Shown here in pieces: positions 35,330 to 46,839 of a stretch of DNA of 64,000 nt. The notes under the pieces are model-generated. The model had not been told where the DNA came from and did not search any database. It saw only the letters and a list, made by a program, of their open reading frames with translations. Within the stretch, counting starts at the first letter, position 1; every line of letters begins with the position of its first letter. This stretch comes from Kappaphycus alvarezii (Eukaryota > Rhodophyta > Florideophyceae > Gigartinales > Solieriaceae): positions 1 through 64,000 of the forward strand of contig NADL03000512.1 of NCBI GenBank assembly GCA_002205965.3, written 5' to 3'. A program made the position numbers and the translations under genes.

Positions 35330-37200
35330 GTACTAATGAAGTAGAGTGTGAGGTATCTGCTCTTGGCAGACTCGTTTATTCCCCTGTTTGAAAAAAGTGA
35401 GATAAAGTCGCAAGGATCTGCGATGACCAATATACCGATACGATACAGCCGTAATTTTCCCTGTTATGGTTCTCATGTCACATTGACGGGCCTAATGTTA
35501 CGTATGTAGTTTCGGACATAATTGTTAAAATGGTAAAAGATTTCGATATTATTTTATGAAATGGTCCAATATTTGCAATTTATGCTGTTCCTCGAGTTGT
35601 GGCATGGTTAATTTGCTTTAGTTCGATGAGATCCGTTTTCTGGTGGAATTACAGTTTCCTTCTATTCAGCTAAGAGACTTATTTACGTTTAACATCTTGG
35701 AGGGGTAATCATTAATTTGTATTTTATACTAAGTTTTGTGTATAGGTAGTTGGTAGTCTAGGGTATACCGCTTTTCGTTGTTTTTTGGTCTTGCGGATGC
35801 TTGTTTGTGCGTGACTGATTGCATAGAGAAGATTTTGGGTTTAGTTTTACATTTGAAGCAATTACAACTAATTTAAATAGATGCGTGGATGGCTTCTTGG
35901 ATTAATTTTATTCAGTTTACCGGATTCCACTCTGCAGTAACTAGTTACTTGAAGCCTCTTCCTGCTCATGATGGATGAGTGCTTCTTTCACTGTTAAAAC
36001 GATTTAGCCGTACCTTGTTGCCAGTGAGGGCATTGATAGTTTTATCTTGGGGTTGTTAAATGGGGATTGGCAGATCTCTAAGAGTTTTCAATTCGCTATT
36101 CTGGACTGACGTATGATTGACGTATGAGGTAAGTGCGTGCAGTGTGTGGATTGCACGTTGGTATGATTAGATTTTTGGGATTAAAGCGGTGTGCCTTGGA
36201 TTCATGAGTATTCTGACTGTAATGATTGATCAACTCGGAGTTTTATTTCTCGGAGAGTGGTTTTATTTCACTATTTTAATCTTCTCAGCCCATTCTTGCT
36301 ACCCTTGCAGACTTCTCCTTGTCATTTTAATCGTAAGTGATTGTGACGTCTGCACCTGTACTCAGAGCTACGTGAATTCCGTACGTCGCGAGAGAGGTAG
36401 AAATTTCAAGGGTGAAACTTTCCGAATACCGTTTCCTTTTTCATCTCTATACGCTTTAGAGCTCTAGCTAGGTATTGCTTGGAGTAAGGGATCTATTTTG
36501 GTAGGCGATAGGGCTACCGTTATCGCTGAACTGCTGTTATGGTTGAAGAAACTATGGCGCACGCTGAAGCAGTGTAAAAATTATTCGATTAAAATAGTTT
36601 TGGGAGTAACTGGTTACGCGCCATGTGATTTTATCACTCGATTGTGACATATGATTTGGATAATGAGGGATATCGTTATTGCGGAACCAGTTATATTTTG
36701 GGAATTGGTCTGTTTGATCCTGATGAACCACGTATATAGTTAAGAGCACACAGGATGTGAAATAGGTGTTGTTCTCTAGTCACTTAGGTCGTCGGTGGTC
36801 TTCGGTATGCGCGTTACCCATGTTTTTTTCTGAATTTTTGACTATTTCATCAGCCTTTTCTCAGTTTCGGGGATCGTGCGGGTTAACATAAGGTCCAGAA
36901 GCATAAAGTTGATAGTTTCTTTAATTTATATGTTATACAATTTGCCTTGTTTCTTACATTAATCTTCTTCATCTCCTTTTTTTGAAAAATTTGCTCTGTG
37001 ATTTTCTCTCATGTCTTGATTATAGCTGTTTAAGCGCGCACTGAAGGCATAGATAGGATTTTTTTGTTACAATGCGATGTAAAATGTAATACATTCATGT
37101 AATCCATGTTTTGTGGGACTTGCTTCGATAAAAATAGGTGCTTTTCCGGTTTAGGTGCTCCAAAATGTTTTGGTTAGAGCCCACTGATGCAGAATCAGCA
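35330..37200. other. No supported gene
   Basis: AT-rich sequence with short frames only. The 92-residue plus frame at 36189-36467 is hydrophobic and Cys-rich but lies in low-complexity T-rich DNA and is not convincing. Confidence 0.45.
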
Positions 37201-37206
37201 TAGATC

Positions 37207-38092
37207 TTATGGCTGTCCCATTTGACTTCTTTTCTCAACAGTTAAAGAATCTACGTTTGTATCTGCGGCCTTCCCCTTGTTTGAAGCCTCTAATGTGAGT
37301 GAAATGTTTGAATCAGGGGGATTTTCGTCCCCAAAGCCTATAGTCTCGTGAATGCTCTTTGTTGAAGTTTTGATCGGAATATTATCTGGCGACATTGGTA
37401 GTTCCAGTAACTTGGTGTAACGCAGACTGATGCTGTACTGCACTGCAGTTCGCTTCATTACCTCCCCTTTTGGCTTTGATCTTTGCGCAGATACTAACTT
37501 GGTTTTGCCGTAAGTGGATACCTTGATTAATTCTTCAGATTTGAACATGTATTCAACTGAATTGTCTAAATTACTTGGTGCTAATGTCTCAAGTCATCTA
37601 ATTGCTGAAAACAAAGCACCATAAACGCAATACATTATAGGGTTGAAAATATGCAAGGCAGACTATAATTACCTTCTGTGAGGCCTCCATTGCTCGCTTT
37701 GCACCCCCTCAGCACAAACAATGCTGTGCTCTGTGAATGATGTACAGTTTTCCTCCTTATTCTGAGGTTCTTTGACCCAAAAAGAATCTTTACAAAGAGA
37801 TTAAATCTTTTCATAAATTTACCTCAAGATTAGAATTAACGAGATCTCTAGTCAGAAAAATTCAATTAAAAGTGGGTGCAGTTCAAGCTGCGGGTGGGTA
37901 CGTCTCACACTGAAATACGAGCTTGCTCAATGTAAAAATGCACACGGCCCGACTACACGGAAAATAAGACTGCAAAATTTCGTGTCTTGCTCTTTGCGGC
38001 TGCAGGGTCACTACAAAGTGACCCTGATATTCTGGAGGACAGTTAGCATCTAGATACCATTTATCAATGAATAATTTCCCCTGTGTATCCAT
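37207..38092 (-). pseudogene. Unidentified ORF pair, possibly two exons of one gene
   Basis: A 69-residue frame starts with ATG at 38092 (KLFIDKWYLDANCPPEYQGH) and a 113-residue frame starts with ATG at 37548 (MKRTAVQYSISLRYTKLLEL, IHETIGFGDENPPDSNISLT). Both are on the minus strand, separated by ~330 bp of AT-rich DNA that could be an intron. No family is recognised. A small palindrome AGGGTCAC...GTGACCCT (8-nt arms, 38005-38026) lies in the first. Confidence 0.35.
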
Positions 38093-38099
38093 TTTCCTT

Positions 38100-41090
38100 T
38101 CAGAATATCTGTAAATTTAGTAAAATCGGTTTATTGCTAACACAGACAGAGGCTATTCATCTGACCGATATGCTCACTTCATATACTTATCCTAATTTCA
38201 TACCTTAACACCAAGTTCCTGGAATCGGGGATAGAATGGCATTGGTTCAGCTAACATCATTTCAATTCTGTGAATTGGTTTATAAAATGTCAGGTACTGA
38301 GCTTTTGGAAGCCCATACTTAAGGAAAGTTTTCAAAAAAAACAGAAACATTTTCCTCAAGAAACTTTTAAAAATGGCCAGACTATTTCATACTCTCCACT
38401 GGTACGGCAAACAGATATACATGAAACAACGAAGTCAAATTTCTTACATTTTTATGCTCTGGAATACAAAATTTTAGCCTTTTATGTTCCGTTTGATAAG
38501 TTTGCAAAAGATTAATGAGCACAATTAATGTTCGGACATAGCCAAAAAAAGGAAACAGTATGAGCATAGTATTCCAAAACCTACTATAGAAGATTAGATT
38601 AACTCATGAGTAGCTATCGGAGCTTAGTCTAGTGTCTATTAGACCATTTCCTCATATTAGGAAAATGTTAAGGTCTAATTTGTAAGTGAAAATGGTTTCT
38701 TCTATTTGTTATACTAATCTATAGATTAAACAGCAGTAAAGCTCGATTAAAAAACTTGTCGGTGATTTTAACGATGGTCTAAAAATTCCTAACTTTTTCC
38801 CTAGTCGAGCCTTAAATTTAGTGCTAATTTGCCATATTTTCCCTTTTAGTGCCTATAGGGTGATGCTTTCGCCAAAAATGTATTTCTGCTTTTAAGCTAC
38901 TGAGCAACAGTTTACTGTAGTTCTGTAATCCTAGAGTACCTTTTCTTGAAAATATTTAAGAACCCAAATGTTTTTTAGTCACCTCACTTACTGTAAATAT
39001 TTGTACGACAACAAGATTTGTCCTCATATGAGGACAGTGCTACAGAGGATAGACACTGGATACATTTATTCTGCTTTAACATTACACTTCTGTTATTTTG
39101 CCTTCAAGTGCAGCAAACACGCCACTAATACTTTCATATTTCTTCAATTTCTTTCAGTCTATGACTTTTAGATCTCAAAAAAACTGATCTTGTATTTAGA
39201 TTAGGGGACATCCCTGCGTTTAATTTGTTCTATAAGGAAGTACAAGATTCATCTGGCGATTTTGAGTTTGTGACTTTTCATATAACAATACTTGATGGTA
39301 AAGAAATAAATTTGTATTGAGAGTAATTGCTGTACTATTTGTGACTTAAAACATTCTTGATTTCAAGCTTTTAGAGCTTTTTTATGTTTATCCTCATTTT
39401 GATCCCAATCCATTGGTTTTAAATCAATCAAAAATTTGAGATTAACTTAATTTCTTATTTTAAACTAAATATATTTTTGAATTTAAATATTTTTTCCCTT
39501 TTTCTTGTTATGTCTAACCAGAATTTAAATAATTATTGTATTGTCTGCAAAAGCCTTTAAATTTAAAACAGTCAAGAAATGCTTAATGTTGCCACATTTG
39601 CGAGGATTTGAATTTATTATGATACGAGCTTTCACTACAATTTTACAAGTAATCTATTCGCAATTTTAACGGAATTTTAATAATGACATATTATTACGTT
39701 AATCTTAGCTTCTTTACGTCATATTACGCGTTAATATGATTTATGGCAGAATTTTTAATTTTAAGAAGAAAGTGACAGATTTCACTCTCTCTTCTCTCTC
39801 TCTTAGAAGCATTGCCTCTAAAAGAATTCTTGTCTCGAATAAATATATTTCATTATAGGATAAATTCAATCAACAAAAAACTGAATACAACAAAGACTTT
39901 ATTTTGGGTTTCAGAATCATTTCAAAGATAATAAATTTTTAAAAAACTAATATCGCGCAATATTTGAAGTATTAATATCTGTTTCCTCTGAATCTTCGCT
40001 GCTGCTGATTTATCCTGACAGAAATAGAATTGCTCTTTATATTTGAGTCCTCAATCCATTTGAATGCAAAGCATTTTTTTACTGATTCTCCAGTCCATAA
40101 TATAACTTCCTGGAAACAGTTATTTGACATCACCCTTTGATCACAGGCCTAAAATGTAGTTCTATATAAATAGCTCTGCTGTCCGTGACGACGGAGACGT
40201 CTTTAATGGTGATTGAATTTTAGATAAATTTATTCCCGTTCCTTTTGTGGTACACGTCGGGATCACGGAACACAAATGTTTAATGACGTTATTTGAGGTG
40301 CTTTCGCATGTCAATACAAAGCGATTTGTGGTTTCTGGCGTGCCACAAATATTATTGATGTGTTTGGCCACATTTTCTGTGTCTCGAGTCGGATTTTCGA
40401 AATTTAATAGCAGTTATACTAAAGATACTGTTTCACCATTGTAATATTCGTGAAGAAGGGGGTTCTTATAGTTTATTTGCTTCAATATGGGCCCGTTGCT
40501 GGCGATAATGAAAACAAAGTGGAATTGAGCCTATTTATGCAGTCCTAACTGCTGAAAAATTCTGGTTGGAGTGTTTTAAGGGTTACAGTGGGTGTTCGGG
40601 ATTATTGATACGCGCTTTGTATCCAGAGACTCGTCCTACTGCATCGCACGACATAGTTTTACTTTTCAGACGCAAGACAAGGTGGAAAGTCTTACGGTCA
40701 GAGAGTGTACTTCTCAGGTTTTTTCTCTAACTAAAGAATGATATTTTTTATCAACTGAAACATCTCCAAGTAGACTCAGGTCTTGCTTTCTTCCGTAATG
40801 GAGGAGAAATTTGCAGCGGCAGAGTAAGCCGATCTAACTGGCCTCTTGGCATATTGCTCATCCAAGTTACATTCATACGGTAGTTTTGCACTTATATTGG
40901 CCATTGATGCACATGAAATCTATTAGAATATCAAAGAACTCTTACGTAGGCCGTGTTAACAGGCTCCATACCACTTTTGAGCGACTGCGAGACTCATTTG
41001 ATTCTGACAGATTGACTTCATACAGTAGATAGAAATTACGGATTATATTGTTGATATTCGATTAAGAGGAATATGGACAATTTTCGAAAA
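38100..41090. other. AT-rich stretch, no supported gene
   Basis: Short frames only. A minus frame at 40371-40162 (69 residues, VAKHINNICGTPETTNRFVL-like) is protein-like but isolated. A CT-rich microsatellite lies near 39784-39806. Confidence 0.45.
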
Positions 41091-41091
41091 A

Positions 41092-41895
41092 TCAACCAGA
41101 CATTTGCTCTAGGGCTGTTGGATTCGGATATACATAATGAGGGATAGAGACTTGAAACAGATGAGAAGTCATTGGTGACGGCAGATTACGTGGTAAACTT
41201 AAACGTAGTTTGGATCTCTGTGGATACCCAGAGATGGTATCATAATTATCCACCTTAAAAGTTTCATTGGTTGTCAAATTCGATTTTAATCATTTCTATT
41301 TTATACTGTAAGTATGTTTCAAGAAGCCATCATATTTCTTAAAAACGATTCCAATCGGAATAATCCGCAGTGTTCTTCTGCCCTAATGCATTTTCGTTTG
41401 TAGTTTCACTTTACTTTTGGTCCAAAGGCACGCGTAATGGAAAATCTGCCTGAAGTGGTTTTCTCATATTAATGAGAAAACCACTTCAGGCAGATTTTCC
41501 AACTTCCAATTTTTTATTAAACTTCAACCTCATTTTGACCGATCTTGTCCACTTTGATACAAAGGAAGGGCATTAGTATCTATTAAACGTGGATTATCTC
41601 TCCACTTCATCATCTGCTTCCATTAAATCCCCTTCAATCAATGAAATATCGGGCAAATTCAGTCCCAACGATATACAAAGAACCATCTTGGATGGTCTGT
41701 TCGTAACTGGTGCCTTTCGAGGCGGTAACTTCGCAAGAGGCTGAGAAGATTGTTGAATATCGCGGGCTTCAAATCTCGGTCCAGTAGCTCTGACAAAAAT
41801 TACCCCTGGGCTGACGGGTGATCGGAGAGAATTTGGGTGCAGAAATGGAAAGCTGTGTTCATCAAAGGGAAGTACAAGCGAGGTGGTCTAAGGGG
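41092..41895 (-). pseudogene. Unidentified open frames flanking a hairpin
   Basis: A minus frame runs open for ~100 codons from about 41895 to a stop near 41597, with no early ATG (RSPVSPGVIFVRATGPRFEA, NLPDISLIEGDLMEADDEVE). A second minus frame (41277-41092) reads KVDNYDTISGYPQRSKLRLS. They look like exon-type coding pieces; the region between contains the 30-nt hairpin. No family is recognised. Confidence 0.35.
41438..41501. repeat. Perfect 30-nt hairpin with 4-nt loop
   Basis: Arms 41438-41467 and 41472-41501 are exact reverse complements over 30 nt, separated by the loop ATTA. The arm includes GGAAAATCTGCCTGAAGTGG. It lies between two minus-strand open frames and is the most perfect foldback I found. 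Confidence 0.9.
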
Positions 41896-42537
41896 GAGCG
41901 CGGAGGCTGATAAAATAGAGATTTTGAAAAGATATTATTTGGTGCTGGACAAGTTGATTTTGAAATAGCTAGGATTGATAATTTGGTGACAAACGAGGGA
42001 CCTTAATCCAAAACAACTGCTATACAACTGCTGCACTGTACTGTATTTTATATATATTGAAAGTATTTCAGTCATTCATAGAATATCCACTGTCACATGT
42101 AATACTCAACTGCACAACTAATCACTCAAAGTACAGTATTTGCCGATGCCTTAACTAATTTGGCCTCTAATTCCTCGGCTCAACTGTAGGGCACGTTGTA
42201 CATCTCATACCTTACAAACGGCCGGTGTCAATCATGGGCCATGGATCAGCTGACTTGGAAAATGCAACGACTTGTTCCCTAAAATACTAGATGGAAGAGG
42301 TACTGTATAACATGCTCTGAATTTCTGCGGCTATAGTCCATAATTTCTATTTATCACTGGTGCATGAAATTGCAACTTTAAAATGAAGAAATTAAGACGA
42401 ATAAGTCTGAACGGCATGACACAAACTTAGATGCATAAAATAACGCGGACAAACAGAGTCGAATTTCACTTTAACAATTGCCTACCTTTCAAATCCTTAC
42501 ATTGTAGCATCGCCAAGCTATCAAACGCAAAAGTCAT

Positions 42538-42831
42538 CTACCAATACTGCTTGTAAATAGCTAAGAGTCCCGAATGCATGCCTCCTTCCATACTTAGGAA
42601 AACAGAACACAACAAGACACACCTGGAGTATCTCACCGGGGTTCTGGATTCCGAATCCCACAAGTAATCACCTTTGTGGCGAGCAGTTGTTTTCCTGGAC
42701 ATACCACCTACATGCAGAAGTGACTTGGCGTGAAAAAGAACATTTCGCAAATGACCATTACAATTAATTCTTTTCGTGAGAAGAAAACCTATAAGGAGAA
42801 TCGTCATTGATAACGTCGTCACCATGGCCAC
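42538..42831 (-). CDS. Unidentified 97-residue ORF with N-terminal hydrophobic segment
   Basis: The frame begins MAMVTTLSMTILLIGFLLTK, a plausible signal peptide or membrane anchor, then NGHLRNVLFHAKSLLHVGGM and a Cys-containing tail. It is unbroken but short and isolated, with no recognised family. Confidence 0.3.
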   Translation of the reverse strand: MAMVTTLSMTILLIGFLLTKRINCNGHLRNVLFHAKSLLHVGGMSRKTTARHKGDYLWDSESRTPVRYSRCVLLCSVFLSMEGGMHSGLLAIYKQYW

Positions 42832-43484
42832 GAAGTGTGAAAACGACTTTTTGAGTAAAGGAACAAAACTTCATTTGGCTGCTAACTACATTAAGTGTTG
42901 CCTTAAGAGAAAGAATTACCTGAAAAGGTCATCTTTTCTCCGTCTTGGTTTGAAGGCCAAGATAATTTGCCATTCATTATCAAGTAGAGACATCGAGTAG
43001 TGAACTATCAGGAATGCGATCTTTAACGGATTTTTTTCTTTTTCTGGGGTTATATAGTCACATTAAAGACGAGAAAATACGTAGAAGACTTCTAGAAAAC
43101 CACCAGAGAATCTTGGAAGGAACTATAAAGAGTCCTTACCATGTCTAACACATAAGTTATCTGGAATTTGAACAAAAATTGCGCTCAAAAGCGTTCAAGG
43201 AAGGTGCGAATTTTGACTAGGACGTTTCATCATTCTTATCGATGTTAGGAGAACTCGCTACATGAAACTCTCAGAAGTGCGAGAATGAGAATTAATCCAA
43301 GATGTTAATATCTCCACATGCTTCATTCGTCTTTCTTCCAACGGTCTTAAGCCTGTAAGTATTAAACCTCGAAAAAGTGGTGAACGCTGTTAAAGCAGAG
43401 TTTGCTCGACGATGCAGCCCTCTCAATCCATAATCAAAAGACAATTCAACCTAAGATACTATCCTGAAAGCGTACAACTTTGGA

Positions 43485-44790
43485 TTGGGAGACTGCGGAA
43501 CCAGTGGACAGAGCATCAGAAAATTCCTCTCTATTCGTGGTCGCAGTAGTAGTTTTGGCTCCAGAAACGAAGTACGAAAAATTATTTGCTATTTATGCGG
43601 AATAACTGGTCTCATTTTCAAGAAATGCTGGGATTTTATACAAACTCGGGAAGTAAACCGTTCCCAAATACGTTAACCTAGCCTCAGAGGAAATCAGCTA
43701 TCAAATTCTCAAAACCACTATTCAGTACCAATTCACCATCCCCCGTTACCAGAAAACCTTCAGGATGGTGAAAGTAGTGGATGGAACGAAAGTCTACGAA
43801 GATGCAGCAGTACTGAAGTTCGAGGTAATCAAGTACATAGATTTCCTAACAACAGATACGCGGACGGGACCAATTTGCGAGGTTTCATGGTTTAATTCGA
43901 GAAATTTAAATTACATAGCAAGTTTATAATCCTGTCCAATAAAAAGATCCGCCATCGCTTGTGTTTATTCTGTTACAACCCATAACTTTTCCCATTCTCG
44001 TAAATTCTTTATGAGGTATTCTTGGATCACCTTAAGAAAAATCAAATCTGCTTCGGGGTTGTCAAAGGTAGTTGGCAAAGGGGAAATACGTTCCAAGTAA
44101 AAGGTGCAAAAAATTTCAGGCCTTCCATGCAGTCTGCAAATATTTTCCTTTTCTGGTTATCAAGCTCAGATTTCATCGTTTAGTTATCAAGCTGTAAAAC
44201 AGTTGCTTCTTCATCAATACCTAAACATGGAAATCAATTTGGAAAGCAAAAAGGACAACCAGATTCTTCAATATTAATTTAGAAGGACGGAACGAAATAT
44301 CAGCCACGAGAACTACACATAATGCCTCCAAAAACATGTCCTTGAGGCAGAGTTTAATAGACAGCTTCGATTGCAGAAAATTAGGCTCGATCACGCTGGA
44401 GAGAACAGAGGAGAGGATGCATATCATTTTCCGAGTCTTAATGGATTTAGTCTGGACTTTTCACCGTCTCACACATATAAAAGTAACGTATTAGCAGGGA
44501 GCATAATCCAAGGACATTATAATCGCATTGGATTACTCCAAATTAACAGCAGCCAACCAAAATCTCTGTGGAAGAGGCAATAAATAACTCTGGGTATCTT
44601 CCAAACTGGGTATTATCTGAAAAAAGCACAAAATTCACATTATATTGTGGAAGTAGACCTTTTAGACCAACGTATACGTATTACTTAGCTCGCAAAACAA
44701 AAACAAGTGTCTGCGTACAGTTCGAAATCAGAATTTCGAAAGATAATACTCCCCATGAACGTCTTTTTACGATTTCACGGGCATGAAGAG
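43485..44790 (+). pseudogene. Second Ty1/copia remnant (gag knuckle and integrase)
   Basis: Near 43585-43640 the plus frame reads CYLCGITGLIFKKCW, a C-x2-C-x4-(H)-x4-C knuckle whose His is replaced by Leu. A Ser/Asn/Arg-rich linker follows. From 44371 the frame gives IRLDHAGENRGEDAYHF, the retroviral integrase LRSDNGGEF-type box, then LNGFSLDFSPSHTYKSN. A second frame (44568-44786) gives EEAINNSGYLPNWVLSEKST and VCVQFEIRISKDNTPHERLF, the copia integrase block LW.EAI..A.YL.N. Protease is not recognisable and RT is absent by 45.2 kb. It is a different copy from, and opposite in strand to, the 28-33 kb element. Confidence 0.75.
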
Positions 44791-45242
44791 CGAAGTTTCT
44801 CTCTCCTGAATCTTTTACTCTTCCACTTTACAGATCATAGACACTAGCTTCAAGGATTCTCACAGCATTAACTCCGCAGAGTGTCGAGGAAAGTGAAACT
44901 TGAAGGAATAGAGATTGGCCAGAAAACGATGTCAGACCCCACAAACGCCACTAAAGAGGAACGGTTGGTACCAGTAATAACCTCCACAACTATTATGGAA
45001 TTAAAGTACCATTCCTATAAAACACCTCACCTCATTAAGCATGGAAGTAGATAAGCCATCAACAGTTGTATTTCGATTTACTCAACTTTTCAACACATGT
45101 GAGGAAAATGTCTACATTTTTTCAAGCTTGACATTAACGCAGCCAGTCTGCTTTCTATCCCTTGAATTTTCGCGACGGTAACCATATTTTGCACGCATTA
45201 AACTTTTTGCACGCATTAAAATAACCCGAAAATCCCAGTAAG

Positions 45243-45890
45243 GTGCGGTGCCATTCAATGCAGCTCAAAATTTTTGTGAAATACGTTAAGTATAGGCTTG
45301 TGTTTCAATCCATCTCATCTTGGCTGACTACACTCAACCTTCACTTCATCTCGTTCGGCGCCCGCGCACGGCGTGGTCGCCGGACTTTCATCCGGCTGTT
45401 CCTTCAGGAGATTTCCCGTCACGGCTGCAGAGCTCTCCCTGCAACGTTCTTGTCGATGGCCACATCGAGTAGATTGCCTCTCCGCGCCCCCAGCGCACGT
45501 GGGACGAACTGGGAAAGGTGTATAAGGATGGCTCTACTACTCGAACAAGGTTTGCGAAGTCCACCGTACCCTGCCGCGCTCAAATCTTCCGTCATTTTGA
45601 CGGACTGCGAGGGGTTGCGGTCTTCACAGCTTTGCGGGCTTGTCGTCAAGCTCGCTCGTCCGAAGTTCTCGCCGTCGTCGTCGCGGTCTCTATCTGTAAG
45701 CCTCTGTGCTAACAGCGGGAGTCTTTTAAGCCTCCTGAATCCTCGGTTCAGGTGGCGGAGTTTTCTTCCGGTCCCTTTCTCGGTTGAATGGGCAATTGGT
45801 TTAGCCATTGCCCGGAGTCGTCCGTCTAGCAGAACCCGAGGTCCTATGTAGTGCGGACTTGTCTTCAAACAATAAAGCGTCATTCTTCCT
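45243..45890 (+). other. GC-rich unidentified open region
   Basis: The plus frame is open for 202 codons to 45851, and the minus strand is open for 161 codons over nearly the same bases, so openness alone does not identify the coding strand. A third plus frame gives GLRGVAVFTALRACRQARSS, which looks the most protein-like. An AATAAAG box at about 45870 is reminiscent of the LINE 3' ends at 10.4 and 11.1 kb. I cannot assign a product. Confidence 0.35.
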
Positions 45891-46001
45891 TGAGAATAGC
45901 GCATTTTACGGGATGATACCCCTAGTATCCTTACGGTGACGTTCCACGTTTCCGTACAGCTCAGTATTAGAGAAACTTTACTGCATTAATATTGTACAGT
46001 A

Positions 46002-46830
46002 TTGCACCGTACGATTCTGAATGTGCAGCCATCTGACCTCGGCCCACTGGCAGACTATGCTCCGCCGGCACCTAGGCCTCCGCGTATACGACGACTCCGC
46101 CCGCTCACCTGTGCCCACTGCAATCAAACTTTGGACGCACTCGGGGACCACGCGGCTGACCTCTGCCATGCCGGCTTCGGCCGCCCGCACCGTCACAACT
46201 CGCTGCGCAACGTTTTCGCCTACCACATTGCTCGCGCTGCGGGCCTGGACTGCCAATACGAAGTCCCGCTCCTTGTCCCGGGAACGAATATCCGCCCTGC
46301 GGACATTCTCATACAACCCCCCCTGCCCACTTGCCAACAGGTCCGCCCCATAGCCTGCGACCTAACCATTGTCTCGCCGTTCAAACAAGGTGTGCGCACA
46401 AGGGCCACCCAAATGGCCGGCGGCGCCGCCGACATTGCCCATCTAGACAAAGTCACAGACCTGGAGCGCAAACTGGTACGCCGCATCCCGCCCCCTTCGC
46501 ACAACACCCTCCAGGAACCGAACTTCCAAGTTTCAGCCCCTGGCATTCGACTCCTTGGGTGCCCCATCCCCCGCCTCTATTCTGTTCATCGAAGACTTCA
46601 TCCCTCGCATCGCAGAGAAGTTCAACACAACCACAGCAGTGATCCGCAGACGTATTTATCAGCGCATTAGTTGCACACTGTGGTCTTCTGTTGCAAAGGC
46701 GATTCTATCGCGAGCCCCACTGCACGTGCCTGACGTGGAACATCCGGTTAGTTCTTAGCCGTATAGTCAGTCCTGCAGTGTACACGATAGATACTCAATG
46801 AAGTAAAGTTTCACATCTAACGTAATGTGG
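46002..46830 (+). pseudogene. LINE C-terminal domain, best-preserved copy
   Basis: The frame from 46002 reads CAHCNQTLDALGDHAADLCH, GRPHRHNSLRNVFAYHIARA, LDCQYEVPLLVPGTNIRPAD, ACDLTIVSPF, GGAADIAHLDKVTDLERKLV. A frame change near 46540 then leads to FIEDFIPRIAEKFNTTTAVI, RRRIYQRISCTLWSSVAKAI and a stop at 46756-46758. This is the C-terminal Cys/His finger (CxxC...H...C) plus E..RPAD..D motif of non-LTR elements with a restriction-like endonuclease. It serves as reference for the five or more poorer copies in the first 16 kb. A 3' tail with TCCTGCAGTG and AATGAAGTAAAG follows. Confidence 0.8.
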
Positions 46831-46839
46831 GGGACATTG

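Noticed and set aside
45419-45904. 161-codon minus-strand frame opposite the plus frame at 45243-45851
   Set aside because: Both strands are open because the segment is GC-rich; no family supports either.
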